Notes: generated from the sequence alone by a model not told the origin. DNA of 64,000 bases from UBA1181 sp045226255 (GCA_045226255.1 JBGVCG010000016.1:372001-436000), one strand, 5' to 3'; positions 27,449 to 37,183 are shown, numbered from the stretch's first letter. Program-made: numbers and translations.

Positions 27449-28318
27449 TTATAATTTAAAGTTTATAGGCAGTCTAACCGATGACCGTACCGCCCTGTCA
27501 CCTACGGTGGCAGGTACCCAATAGCCCATACTTTTCACAAAACGAACCGCCTCTTGGTCAAGTAGTGGATCTACACTTCGAATCACAGTGACGTCAGAAA
27601 TAGCGCCATCCTCGCCGACAACGAATTTCACTATCACCGTGCCATGTTTCTTAAGGGCTATAGCCTCCTTGGGATAGTTCAGGTTGTTTTTGAGATACTG
27701 TTGTAGGGCTATTGTACCACCAGGGTATTGGGCTTTCTTGTCCACTTCTACTATATCTTGTGTTTCATCTGCCCATTCAGTGTACATATCATCCACAACA
27801 GGATTTTTAGTTGGGGTTGAATCAACTGGAATTAATTCGCCCCCATGGACCCGATTCATATCAATCACAAAATTAGCGCATTCACCTTTCTCGTTTAACA
27901 CCCCATAATCGATCACTTTTAAGATTGAATCTCCAACCTCAACAAACTTTATTTTTTTATGTTGTGACAAATAGTGGGATGCGACAATCTTAGAGGGCAT
28001 ATTCGCTAATGTTCCATACGTTGTATCTACCATTTCCACATATTCCAACTTTTTCTTTCCTCCAACTATAGAATCCTTTACGATCTTTTTTGCTTCATCT
28101 AATGGGACATCGTATAGTTCTTGAAGAAAATATATAATTCCATCGTTGTTCCAATCCAAGAACTCTTCCTTAGTCGGAATATGCCCTTTTCCGTCCACGT
28201 AATTGACTATCCACACAGACAATGCCCTTGAACCTAGAACATCATCGGAATTCAGATGTCTTTTAGAGGAACATGACATCATAAATGCAAGCGACAATAT
28301 AAGTACTACGTATTTCAT
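27449..28318 (-). CDS. Lipoprotein with C-terminal TonB-like domain
   Basis: The start at 28318 gives MKYVVLILSLAFMMSC (lipobox MMSC). About residues 20-190 match nothing I know; about 195-289 are a TonB C-terminal domain (YPGGTIALQQYLKNNLNYP, GTVIVKFVVGEDG, ISDVTVIRSVDPLLDQEA, LPINFKL). True TonB proteins hang from an inner-membrane helix; here a lipid anchor replaces it, so energy transduction is unlikely. The ATG lies one base after the stop of a small cysteine-containing reading frame that begins inside an Rhs-type leader repeat, the position of an immunity gene. Confidence 0.75.
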   Translation of the reverse strand: MKYVVLILSLAFMMSCSSKRHLNSDDVLGSRALSVWIVNYVDGKGHIPTKEEFLDWNNDGIIYFLQELYDVPLDEAKKIVKDSIVGGKKKLEYVEMVDTTYGTLANMPSKIVASHYLSQHKKIKFVEVGDSILKVIDYGVLNEKGECANFVIDMNRVHGGELIPVDSTPTKNPVVDDMYTEWADETQDIVEVDKKAQYPGGTIALQQYLKNNLNYPKEAIALKKHGTVIVKFVVGEDGAISDVTVIRSVDPLLDQEAVRFVKSMGYWVPATVGDRAVRSSVRLPINFKL

Positions 28319-28319
28319 A

Positions 28320-28412
28320 CTAAACTCTTTTTGCGATCCTAATTCTCCACGGAATGCCACAATTCGAGCAATATCCATTTGCCCCCTCAAAAAAGCACTT
28401 GCCTATTAGCAT
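28320..28412 (-). pseudogene. Probable toxin-tip fragment with CxxC
   Basis: Thirty-codon frame ending TAG one base before the ATG of the TonB-like lipoprotein. It contains YCSNCGIPW, a zinc-knuckle-like pair of cysteines, and a basic end (RIRIAKRV). It follows the leader repeat 28413-28487 directly. By analogy with the two clearer cases at 44180 and 45185, I take it as the tail of a toxin; the fragment is too short to name. Confidence 0.45.
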
Positions 28413-28487
28413 AGTTTCGCCATTGTCAGTGGCAGAAGGGCTGACAAAACATCTCGGTATCAAAGATAAAAATTTAATTGACAAAAC
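28413..28487 (-). repeat. Rhs-type leader repeat, copy 1
   Basis: Shares with 45491-45563 the stretch TTCGCC-TTGTCAGT, TGACAAA, ATCTCGGTATCAAAG and AAAAATTTAATTGA. On the minus strand it carries a -7-like TATCTTTG (28461-28468) and then an ATG, so it looks like a promoter and gene start that has kept its sequence while the gene body was lost. Confidence 0.75.
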
Positions 28488-28515
28488 GGGTCAAAAGATT
28501 TTTTTTACAAAATAA

Positions 28516-28546
28516 ATGGCTGAATTCCTTGACGGAACCCAGCCAT
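28516..28546 (-). terminator. Hairpin after the heavy-metal-binding gene
   Basis: Stem ATGGCTG with CAGCCAT and a 17-base loop, followed on the minus strand by a T-rich but interrupted tract. It probably ends the TonB receptor and metal-binding gene transcript. Confidence 0.55.
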
Positions 28547-28576
28547 ACTATTTCATCGGTTATAGCCCGAACCACC

Positions 28577-28888
28577 CTACTGCTTAGGCGACAACACCTT
28601 GATCTCATACCCTATCCTTCCGAACTCCTTCTCATAGTCCGCCAAAGAGGATTTTCGCTTGTCATAGACGATGGTCACCGTCTGGTTAGGAACGGAGGTC
28701 TCGATTGACTTGGTGCCCTTCACAAAACGGACATTGGACTTGATCTTATTTTCACACTTCATGCAGTGCATGACTGGCTGCGTCGTCACAACCAGCGTGT
28801 CCAGATTGGACACCTTCTCGTTTTTCTCCGCTCCCATGCCGCAAAGCGCGAGGGAGAGGAACATGCCTGATAACAAAAGCTTTTTCAT
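28577..28888 (-). CDS. Periplasmic heavy-metal-associated (HMA) domain protein
   Basis: Signal peptide (about residues 1-20) followed by a single HMA domain of about 70 residues with the metal-binding MHCMKCENKIK loop (CxxC) and the conserved GYEIKVL end. Copper is the usual ligand of such domains. It lies 16 bases after the TonB-dependent receptor gene on the same strand. I infer that it receives or buffers the metal taken up by that receptor. Confidence 0.85.
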   Translation of the reverse strand: MKKLLLSGMFLSLALCGMGAEKNEKVSNLDTLVVTTQPVMHCMKCENKIKSNVRFVKGTKSIETSVPNQTVTIVYDKRKSSLADYEKEFGRIGYEIKVLSPKQ

Positions 28889-28904
28889 ATTGTATTAATT
28901 TAAA

Positions 28905-30893
28905 TTATTTCTTCTTCCAGTTGAAACGCAATCCGACATAGGCCATCGCACCATGCGTTGGGCCCCACACCTGCGTGGCGTCAAAGGCCTCGCTCCACGG
29001 ATTAGAGGCGTTGAGGATCGGCTCGTCCATCCGATAGGCAGTCAGATTCTCACCCCCAGCATACAAGGTGAAACGACGGAACTCCCTTGAAACCTGCGCC
29101 TGAAACTGGAAATAGGTGGGGTAATCCGTCTGATCGTAACGCTTCCCCTTGCCATTGAGCTGACCCGTCACGTCGAAACGCCAGATATCTAGATTTGTCT
29201 TGTACGACAATGTCAGCAAGCCTTTCATACGAGGCGAGAAGGGTTGGATACGTAACACCCCGTCATAGGTGGTCCGCACATCGTTGAACCTTCCGGCTGC
29301 CGTCACCTCCCACCGTCCCGCAAACGGATAGGTCACATCCACCTGCACCGTATGGCTGTAGCTGGAACCCTCCAGGTTCTCGAAACTGACGGTGTGCGGT
29401 CCTCTCGCGCCATCCACATTGACCACCAGCACATTCTGGAAATCCGTGTAGTAATACTCCGCATTCACCTCCAGATCCCTTTTCTTCACAGGCAACAGAA
29501 GATGGGCGGAGAAACCCACATTCCAAGCCTCCTCCTGCTTGAGGCGTTCCGCGAAATAGAAGGTCCTGCCCGAAGCCATCATCTGCGAATTCTCCGCCAA
29601 AGCGTGCGGCGTACGTCTACCCTTCCCCGCCGATGAACGGAACGTCAGATGATCCGTAGGGGAATAACGCAAGTGTACCCTCGGCGTGAAGAAGCCACCG
29701 TAGCGAGAGGAATAGTCCCAACGTCCGCCCAACATGGCCGTCAGCTTCTTTTTCAGTTTATAGGTGTATTGCAGATACCCGCCAGAGGAGGTCTCCCTAT
29801 CCAATTCCTGACGGTTCAGGTACAAAGAGGAAGCCTCGTCATATAGATCATGGTTGAGCGAGAGTCCGGCCGCCAAGTTATGCGCATCCGTCAAATCCGA
29901 CTCGTACATCAGTTGGGCGTAGCCATTCTTTTGGACCACATCATAGAACGAACGTCCGAAATCATTATCCGCATCATGCCAAGAGCCATGCAACATCAAA
30001 GCGACGGATGTGTTTTTCTGATAATCAACGATATATGCATTTTTCCACTGAACCAAGTAACGATTGGTCGTCACACCCACCCGATAGAGCGGCACCGTCT
30101 GCTCGTCCGACTCGACCATGCCACTGTTGCGCTCGTCACGAAGCACATGAAAAAGGATTTGGCTCTTCCATCGTTTCGCAAGGTATGACCACCGATGCAT
30201 CAAATTATATTGACGCTGGCAAGGGGAGTCCATGAAACCGTCCCCGTTGCCGTCATGCTTCATCTGTTGGTCCTCGAAATGGAGCAACAGGTTCGTGGAC
30301 AAGCGGTCATTCAGATGGATATTACCGTCCGCATTCGCCTCATACTTCAGGTGCGAATCGAAGAACAGGTTCCCATTGAATTCCTCCTCACCCTGCGGTT
30401 TCTTGTACTCGATGTTGATCTGCCCGGTGGTGCTCTCATAACCGTTCTTGACACTCGAAGCACCCTTGCTCACTTGGATGGACTGCATCCACGGACCCGG
30501 CACATAACTCAGTCCGTATAGGATCGCCGCCCCACGGAGGTTCGGCACGTTCTCCGTCAGCATCTGCACATACTTTCCGCTCAGTCCCAAGAGTTTGATT
30601 TGCTTGGCCCCCGTAGCCGCATCGCTGTAGGAAACGTCGACGGAAGGGTTCGAGGTGAAAGACTCCCCGAGGTTGCAGCAAGCGGCGCGGCACAACTTCT
30701 CAGTTCCGATCTGCTCAACATGGTTCACCTTCTCCATCTTCGAGTTGCCGGCATAAGCGCCTACCTCAATCGCCTCCAACTCAGCAACTTCAATATCCCA
30801 CAGTTCTTCCTCTTCGCCCCACACTGCGAAGCAAGGCATCATAAGGAAAAATATAACACCAAAAAAACTTTTTATACCCAATTTCTTATCCAT
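28905..30893 (-). CDS. TonB-dependent outer-membrane receptor, probably for a metal
   Basis: 662 residues: signal peptide, a TonB-box-like acidic stretch, plug domain (GAKQIKLLGLSGKYVQMLTENVPNLRGAAI and the SVKNGYESTTGQINIEYKKP end of the plug), then the 22-strand barrel ending in FNWKKK without the usual terminal F. An unusual CRAACC cysteine cluster sits just before the plug (about residues 72-77). No carboxypeptidase-like extension, unlike SusC types. Its partner is the HMA protein downstream. Copper or another soft metal is the best guess. Confidence 0.88.
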   Translation of the reverse strand: MDKKLGIKSFFGVIFFLMMPCFAVWGEEEELWDIEVAELEAIEVGAYAGNSKMEKVNHVEQIGTEKLCRAACCNLGESFTSNPSVDVSYSDAATGAKQIKLLGLSGKYVQMLTENVPNLRGAAILYGLSYVPGPWMQSIQVSKGASSVKNGYESTTGQINIEYKKPQGEEEFNGNLFFDSHLKYEANADGNIHLNDRLSTNLLLHFEDQQMKHDGNGDGFMDSPCQRQYNLMHRWSYLAKRWKSQILFHVLRDERNSGMVESDEQTVPLYRVGVTTNRYLVQWKNAYIVDYQKNTSVALMLHGSWHDADNDFGRSFYDVVQKNGYAQLMYESDLTDAHNLAAGLSLNHDLYDEASSLYLNRQELDRETSSGGYLQYTYKLKKKLTAMLGGRWDYSSRYGGFFTPRVHLRYSPTDHLTFRSSAGKGRRTPHALAENSQMMASGRTFYFAERLKQEEAWNVGFSAHLLLPVKKRDLEVNAEYYYTDFQNVLVVNVDGARGPHTVSFENLEGSSYSHTVQVDVTYPFAGRWEVTAAGRFNDVRTTYDGVLRIQPFSPRMKGLLTLSYKTNLDIWRFDVTGQLNGKGKRYDQTDYPTYFQFQAQVSREFRRFTLYAGGENLTAYRMDEPILNASNPWSEAFDATQVWGPTHGAMAYVGLRFNWKKK

Positions 30894-30906
30894 AACTTAC
30901 ATTTGA

Positions 30907-30936
30907 CAAAGGTAATAAATTCACAAAAATCCCCAA
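30907..30936 (-). promoter_or_regulatory. Promoter of the TonB receptor-HMA operon
   Basis: On the minus strand, TTG (30934-30936), 19 bases, then TACCTTTG (30907-30914), close to the Bacteroidales consensus, 14 bases upstream of the receptor ATG at 30893. Confidence 0.6.
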
Positions 30937-30974
30937 CATGAAATGCATCCGCATAGTTCTCGCAAGCAATTTAT

Positions 30975-32690
30975 TCAGAATAGAACAAAGAGCGAAGCGT
31001 TCAGCCAATGCTCGTCGTGTCTATCCGGTTGCGGAGAAATCATTGCGCAAACCGAGTTGAAGCCAATCTCTTTGGTGTATGCCACATCCTCCAATCGATT
31101 GCCCGAGATGTTCATATACCTCAAGCGCATTCCCAACCCGACCTTTCCGAGATGATACACGTAAGTCAAGTCAGCCGCAAGCATATCATATTCCGCAGCA
31201 TAATATGCGTAAGGAGCGAAACATGTCTGGAAGTCAAGATGTTGGATGCTTGACGTCTTTATATCCACCTCGTAGTCATGTTGTCTCGCCATCTGATGGG
31301 CCCAATTCACACCCACAGACAATTCATGCTTAGGAGAAGACAATCTATAATCAATGCGGGGGATAACACTGATGTTCTTATTGATGACAGAGAAATCGTA
31401 AAAAGAATTTTTTTCGCTTCTATAGCAATAACCCATTCCACATTGGGCGCCTAAGGTATTGTATTTACCGAACGAGACAGCATATCGCAGAGCGGTTAAG
31501 CCTTGCGCCACCGAAAGAGTATAATATTGGTTCTCAGCGATTTGCCTATAGTCATAAGTTGAGGTCGCGGCATTTGTGATATACTTTTCATACACACGCT
31601 CGTAGCCCAACCGCTTTTCAATCATGTTGTCGCTAAACAACGACAACACGTTTCGTTCATTGATTTTCCACCTAATATCGATTTGCGGAGTGAATGTTGT
31701 CGTACGCCTGCCATACGAGCTTATATAATCGCTTTCCTCGACATTCATCTTATCGATTTTCAAGCCCATGTTTAGGGTTGTGTTTATCTTTTTATCTGAG
31801 GGAGAAGCATACAAGAGGTGAGATCTGAATCCATTGATGTAATACATACGTGAACGTCCCATCGCAACGGTACTTTTCTTGTTGTCGTAAAGTCCGAACC
31901 CATATAAGGCGAAGAAACGTTGCTGTTCGCCCGGCCTCCAATAGCTGTCACTCTCATGCTCCTTGTTGCGAAGGTATTTGGCCTCCACCATTAGGCTTTG
32001 GCCTTTAGGCGTTCTATAGCCGGCATCAAAGCCAAGCTGAAGGAAAGTTGTATTGTTTTTCAACCGAGGGTCGGTCATTCTATGGGCCAACTCACCATCG
32101 AATTGCGCAATGGCTCCGAAATAGACTTTGTCGAGTTTCACACCATAACCACCCTCTATCGCATAGTATTCGAAATTACTGTCTCCACCCGTCGAATCGG
32201 TCAGCATGTACGGCCAATAGAGTTCGGGGTAACGCATTGCGCTCCAACTGATCTCCTTATGTTTTCCCCTTGCGTATTGGACGGTTCCATACAACGTTCC
32301 ATGTTTCCCGAAATCGTGGGTTCCATGTCCGTACAACCTCCAATCCTCATTGGACTTTCCTTCGTATGGGATGAAATCACCCTTCGTTTTTCCAGAGCCC
32401 AACGATGTCAGTACAATGTTTTGCTTGCCATAAAAACGTTTCGGAAGAAAGGTTGAGTCCAAGTCCGCCTTCACCGAGTCCCTCTCCGCATTGACCATCG
32501 CATGATAGACCGGATGCAGCCTCAACGCAGCGCTTTTTCGCGCATCGATGGATGTGGAAACCTCCGTCCATCTCTTTTCCGAAGGAGAAAGAGAGGTGGT
32601 TTGCCATTCGTATACAGGTGCCTCCTGCCCAAATACGGAAGAGACCACCAATAACATGATTATTAATATTTTAAATAATTTAGAAATCAT
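30975..32690 (-). CDS. Outer-membrane beta-barrel protein (DUF6850-like)
   Basis: 571 residues: signal peptide ending SSVFGQ, then a protein made of alternating polar and aromatic beta strands with a C-terminal WLNASLFVLF that suits outer-membrane insertion. I assign it to the DUF6850 family by this layout and by its neighbours, since such proteins occur with a TonB receptor and a DUF4876 protein; that is from memory, not a search. Its start overlaps the receptor's stop by four bases (ATGA). Confidence 0.7.
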   Translation of the reverse strand: MISKLFKILIIMLLVVSSVFGQEAPVYEWQTTSLSPSEKRWTEVSTSIDARKSAALRLHPVYHAMVNAERDSVKADLDSTFLPKRFYGKQNIVLTSLGSGKTKGDFIPYEGKSNEDWRLYGHGTHDFGKHGTLYGTVQYARGKHKEISWSAMRYPELYWPYMLTDSTGGDSNFEYYAIEGGYGVKLDKVYFGAIAQFDGELAHRMTDPRLKNNTTFLQLGFDAGYRTPKGQSLMVEAKYLRNKEHESDSYWRPGEQQRFFALYGFGLYDNKKSTVAMGRSRMYYINGFRSHLLYASPSDKKINTTLNMGLKIDKMNVEESDYISSYGRRTTTFTPQIDIRWKINERNVLSLFSDNMIEKRLGYERVYEKYITNAATSTYDYRQIAENQYYTLSVAQGLTALRYAVSFGKYNTLGAQCGMGYCYRSEKNSFYDFSVINKNISVIPRIDYRLSSPKHELSVGVNWAHQMARQHDYEVDIKTSSIQHLDFQTCFAPYAYYAAEYDMLAADLTYVYHLGKVGLGMRLRYMNISGNRLEDVAYTKEIGFNSVCAMISPQPDRHDEHWLNASLFVLF

Positions 32691-35563
32691 TTCGCTTCGC
32701 TATTTTTAGTTTTACCCAAAGTCATAACCATTTCCATCCCGAAATATGGATTGCTCCATTCCCGCGTTGTCGTCGATCTTTGATCGTCTATATATTTAGG
32801 ATGGACATCCAGGATTCCATTGACGAAGAACGACAGTTTAACCACGTCGTTCAATTCCTTCGTCGCCTTAATATTCCAGAGCAGATAAATCGGTTTCTTC
32901 TCCGTCTCATACTTACTGGTGGCACTTTGCCTGAGGAGTTGGAACCACTGCGTCTCCTCTTTTGAGTTGATCTTCCGCCGCTCCGCCTCAGTCACGACAT
33001 GCGTATTTCCCTCGAAATCGATATACGCATACGGTGTTTTCTTATATATCCCCTCGTAATTATCCGTCTTTTGCTCCGTTTGGAACCACACCAGCTGGAA
33101 GAAGTTCGTGAAGATGAGCCTGAACTTAGGAATATGGGTATTAAACCAGAAATTCGTATTGAACTGTTGTTTAATGTTTTTGCTGTCCAGATCATACAAT
33201 CCGACATAAGGGTACTTACTGTCTCCCACCCTACTGTTCGGATAGAAATAGTCCGGTTGATTGGTGCCATACGTTGTTTTGTAGTATGCGCCGTTCACCT
33301 CCACATTGGTCTGTATAGCCTTTATCTTAGGGAAGATCAAGCGGTACTCTACACCGTTCTTCACAATTTTCTTACTGTTCATCACCTGCCGGTACAAAGC
33401 GAATTCGCTGAACGTAGAGGCCACATAATCCTCCTTGTCCGGTTTCTTCCCGGAGATGTCGGCATCCTCCCTTAGCTGGTTGTAGTATGGGTAGGTTACG
33501 GGCGCATAGAAGCGGAAATATTCGAAACCCGTATTGCCGAACTCATGTAAAGCGGTCACAGAGACCTCAAAGCTCTTATAGCTAGCGTCATAGCCAACTT
33601 CTATTTTTTGGTTCTTATTTTCCCGCAACTTTTTGTTGGTCGCGTCGTAGATCTGCGTGTAAGTGATCAGATGCCTATATTCCGGGTTATTCGTATAGGC
33701 GTTCAACACCCAAAAATCCTTGTACATTTTTTCCGGATAGAGGTAGTCCAACGTGGGGAGTTTGTTTTCCTCTCCGTATCCGAAGCGGACATTGCTTTTG
33801 AACTTTTTCCCGAAGAGATAACTGAAATTAATGCGCGGTTCGCTAAGCATCTTGTGGTTCAGCACATAGTCATCAGGAAGATTCAACATTTCCGTGAGTC
33901 GCCCACCCGCCTCCAACTTGACAGATTGGTTCGGACTGGGTTTGAATGTTAGGATGGCTTGCAGATATGCGCCGAGCACCTCCAATGCGGGGATGCTCCA
34001 ATTGGCCCGCGGACGCATATAGGTATTGTCGGAAGGGAATGGCGGATATTCCGGGTTGGCCATGACCGCACCGTCTCCTTTGTTTTTGCTCGAATGGAAA
34101 TCCGCGCCATACTCCAGGTTCAGGTTCCACTTCTGGTTGAAGGAGAGACGGCTGTTCAGATTGAGCTGTGTATAGAAATTGATTGGGGTATTTTCCACAT
34201 AGTAGTCGCTGTAATACATGGTCGGAAGATAGTAACCCTCATGCTCACCCTCCTCGTACGATTTAGGCATGCTCTTCGGATTGGCGGTGATCACGCAATA
34301 GTGGCGGTCTATTCGATCGTCGACACGGTTGAGCGAGTTGATCCATTCCACATTGTCGATCCAAGCCTTTCCAAGGTTCAATTTCCCCTTCAGCATGAGG
34401 TCGGTTTTATCGTAGTCCGCCTTGTAGGTTTCATTGTATTCGTAAGTCAGTTCATCCTTCTTCATCTTATTGGCGGAAATCGTTTGAGCGACTTTCGCAT
34501 CCAAGTCCAACGAATAATCGTCCCCGAATTTGAACTTGTTGTTGTAATACGTTTGGGCCGTGATGCGAGTGAACTTATCCATCTCATCACGGATGTCATC
34601 CACCGCATGCAGGTAATCCACGCCCGCATATAATGTTCCGGCTTTATCCCCAAGTTTAAATCCTTTCCCCGCATAAACCAATTTGTTTTTCAAGTCTACT
34701 TTTGTCCTGATACGCAGAGGGGAGACACCCGACTTGGAATTCACTTTAATCAATCCACTGGACAAGTTGCCATAACGTGGGGAACTGATACCCTTGGTGT
34801 ATTCGATGCTATGGATATGATCGGTTGAGACATACCTGAGATCAGAGCCGGAATTGGTGCTCGACCGTTCTTTGATCTTGCCATCATAGTTAGAGCTTTC
34901 GTTCCTTTCTTTGTAATCATCGCCCCTATCATATACCATTCCAACCATTTGCGTGCGGATTCCGTCGGAAGTCTGTGGCACACCATCAGAGGACAAACCG
35001 ATACCGAGGGACGTGTTCTGGTCGCTACCAGCCTGACGGTTGGTGTTGAGGGAAAACCCGGTAAGCGCATTTTGCTGATAGAGGTTGCCCGGCAACAGAA
35101 TCATGACATCAGAAAGCGAAACCGGTTGCACATATTCGATCGCAGTCTCGTTCACCTCCAACTTGTTTCGTTGCGCTTGCTTCGCCATCACGGTAACCTC
35201 CTCCAACTCGTATGCGGATTCCCTCAGTTTGATATCAACATTTACATCCGCATTTTCCACTGTCACAATCCTTTTCGCATCGACATAACCATGGCACTGG
35301 GTCTCTATCTTATAGGTTCCTGAGGGCATGCGTGTGAATTCGAAATGCCCATACGCGTCAGTCATCACGTTCACGCTTGGTTCCTCAATAGAAACATAGA
35401 CGAAAGGGATGGCGCCTTCACGGGAAGTGACATTTCCTGTTATCTTATAGTATTTACCATGCTCATTGCCCTTATCCGTGTTTTGCGCAGAGGCACCGAA
35501 TAGCAGGCCACAGAGGAAGAGAATGTCCAGCGTCAATATTTTGATTATCTTATGCCTTAACAT
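32687..35563 (-). CDS. TonB-dependent receptor with carboxypeptidase-like N-terminal domain
   Basis: 958 residues: signal peptide, a carboxypeptidase regulatory-like beta sandwich (about 35-115, GNVTSREGAIPFVYVSIEEP), the plug (about 130-270; EVNETAIEYVQPVSLSDVM), then the barrel. It sits between a DUF4876 lipoprotein gene (108 bases upstream) and the barrel gene it overlaps, forming a three-gene transport unit. No SusD partner. Substrate unknown; cofactors or small peptides are as likely as glycans. Confidence 0.88.
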   Translation of the reverse strand: MLRHKIIKILTLDILFLCGLLFGASAQNTDKGNEHGKYYKITGNVTSREGAIPFVYVSIEEPSVNVMTDAYGHFEFTRMPSGTYKIETQCHGYVDAKRIVTVENADVNVDIKLRESAYELEEVTVMAKQAQRNKLEVNETAIEYVQPVSLSDVMILLPGNLYQQNALTGFSLNTNRQAGSDQNTSLGIGLSSDGVPQTSDGIRTQMVGMVYDRGDDYKERNESSNYDGKIKERSSTNSGSDLRYVSTDHIHSIEYTKGISSPRYGNLSSGLIKVNSKSGVSPLRIRTKVDLKNKLVYAGKGFKLGDKAGTLYAGVDYLHAVDDIRDEMDKFTRITAQTYYNNKFKFGDDYSLDLDAKVAQTISANKMKKDELTYEYNETYKADYDKTDLMLKGKLNLGKAWIDNVEWINSLNRVDDRIDRHYCVITANPKSMPKSYEEGEHEGYYLPTMYYSDYYVENTPINFYTQLNLNSRLSFNQKWNLNLEYGADFHSSKNKGDGAVMANPEYPPFPSDNTYMRPRANWSIPALEVLGAYLQAILTFKPSPNQSVKLEAGGRLTEMLNLPDDYVLNHKMLSEPRINFSYLFGKKFKSNVRFGYGEENKLPTLDYLYPEKMYKDFWVLNAYTNNPEYRHLITYTQIYDATNKKLRENKNQKIEVGYDASYKSFEVSVTALHEFGNTGFEYFRFYAPVTYPYYNQLREDADISGKKPDKEDYVASTFSEFALYRQVMNSKKIVKNGVEYRLIFPKIKAIQTNVEVNGAYYKTTYGTNQPDYFYPNSRVGDSKYPYVGLYDLDSKNIKQQFNTNFWFNTHIPKFRLIFTNFFQLVWFQTEQKTDNYEGIYKKTPYAYIDFEGNTHVVTEAERRKINSKEETQWFQLLRQSATSKYETEKKPIYLLWNIKATKELNDVVKLSFFVNGILDVHPKYIDDQRSTTTREWSNPYFGMEMVMTLGKTKNSEAK

Positions 35564-35671
35564 TATGACATTAGTCTTTTTGGGGAAAATCCGGGACGAA
35601 ACACATTGTTCATCCCGGATTCATTAAAATTGAGAAAAAGTAATTTTATAAATTCGCTAGAAGCACGTTGT

Positions 35672-37036
35672 TTATTTTCTCCAGCCCTGTGGATAACCGA
35701 CATAATCTTTATGAGGAGACAAAATCTCGCAATCCACAGAAGAGTCGTTCGTATCGGCGTATCCGTCCTTGTCGTTTCCTTTGCGTTTCACGAGCAAGCC
35801 ACTATGGCAACCCTTCACCAATTGCTCTCCACGGTCTACCGTCTGAGGAAGCGGATTGGTCACGATACCAGAAGGGATGTGACCCGTTGTGATACCATCC
35901 AAGATCATTGAAGCAGGAACACTCAACATTTTGATTTCCACATTGTTGTTATCTTTGTCCTGTACAGTGGCAACACCAGAGTGTTCAGCGAAGAAAGCGT
36001 CCAGAGTCTCTTGGTTACCGTTCTTCATTTTGAAGATGAAAGCGTTCTGGAAACCACGTGGGTGAAGATAGAATCCACCGTATCCACCGTTATCGTCTTC
36101 AGCGGGGTAAATTTCCTTCACATTCGGGACATTAGGGTTATCCACGTCACTCGTATACATTTGTGGATCATAGATTTCATAATCCGCACCACTCAAATCG
36201 ACCGCATTCTCGTAAGTGTAGCCTTCCCAACCAGTAGTGTCGACCTTGATGCTCTCGACGCTTCCGTCCTCCGCAAATGTAGTATCACGTTTCACGATAG
36301 GATTCTTATCCGAAGTCGCCGTATGGTTAATTGCGGTGAAGGCGATGACAATTTTATCGTGAGGCTTAACCGGCACGTCATATCCGGAACCAGGGATGAC
36401 GATAATACCATGGACAGGAACCAAGCCCTTTCCATAAAACTCATCATACCAGCTCTTTTTCTCGCTCGAAGATCCCTGCATGGTACAACCTACGGCGAGA
36501 CCATCAGCGTAAAGCACTTTGTCCGTTGGGTTGTAAAGCACCATGAACTGGTCTGGATGCATCATTCTACCACCGTTTCTCTCTCCATTGAAGAAGAGTT
36601 CGGAGAAAATGAATTGGTAATCGCTTGAATTCGCAACGGTCGCAATAATCTTCGCCTCAACTTGCTGCCCCTCAGACTTTATCGTCACATTCTGTTGTCT
36701 CAGGAATATCACCTTACCATCAACATTCTTTTCCATAGAGATATCATAAGTTCCGACAGGGACATTCACATTGAATGAGATTGTTCCATCAGCATTCATT
36801 TCAGGGAAATTGAACGTATATACATCCTTTGAACTAACTTCCGTGAATGTAATCTTCGCGCCAGCCAAAGCCTTGATGTCTTTCGCAGAAATCGCATCGG
36901 CCACATCCGGCGAAATATTCAATGTGGACTTGATGGTGGAAACGTTGTTGTCATCATCATCCTTACATGCGGAGAAACCGACAGCTACCCCCACCGCTCC
37001 CGCAATTGCAAGCATTCTCAAGAATTTCTTTATCAT
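35672..37036 (-). CDS. DUF4876 lipoprotein
   Basis: The start at 37036 gives MIKKFLRMLAIAGAVGVAVG and lipobox FSAC; 28 residues from an upstream ATG are discarded. After the anchor comes an Asp run (CKDDDDNN), a beta-sandwich (about 30-140) that recalls a carboxypeptidase-like fold, and the DUF4876 region with FIFSELFFNGERNGG and the end CEILSPHKDYVGYPQGWRK. Surface lipoprotein partner of the TonB receptor that follows, in place of a SusD. Between 37037 and 37320 I see only a 16-base tandem repeat (37152-37183). Confidence 0.78.
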   Translation of the reverse strand: MIKKFLRMLAIAGAVGVAVGFSACKDDDDNNVSTIKSTLNISPDVADAISAKDIKALAGAKITFTEVSSKDVYTFNFPEMNADGTISFNVNVPVGTYDISMEKNVDGKVIFLRQQNVTIKSEGQQVEAKIIATVANSSDYQFIFSELFFNGERNGGRMMHPDQFMVLYNPTDKVLYADGLAVGCTMQGSSSEKKSWYDEFYGKGLVPVHGIIVIPGSGYDVPVKPHDKIVIAFTAINHTATSDKNPIVKRDTTFAEDGSVESIKVDTTGWEGYTYENAVDLSGADYEIYDPQMYTSDVDNPNVPNVKEIYPAEDDNGGYGGFYLHPRGFQNAFIFKMKNGNQETLDAFFAEHSGVATVQDKDNNNVEIKMLSVPASMILDGITTGHIPSGIVTNPLPQTVDRGEQLVKGCHSGLLVKRKGNDKDGYADTNDSSVDCEILSPHKDYVGYPQGWRK

Positions 37037-37151
37037 TTTGATTGGTTTTTTTAATTTATATAATGGTTTTAATTGTTGTTCATTGGTCCATACCAACCCC
37101 TTAGAATCGTCCGTTCGCATAGAGACAGACCATTCCTAGAGGACTTCTTCA

Positions 37152-37183
37152 AATTCCCTATTCATCCAAATCCCTATTCACCC
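37152..37183. repeat. Tandem 16-base repeat, two copies
   Basis: Two adjacent copies (AATTCCCTATTCATCC then AAATCCCTATTCACCC) differ at two positions. They lie in the leader region upstream of the DUF4876 gene. Confidence 0.6.
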
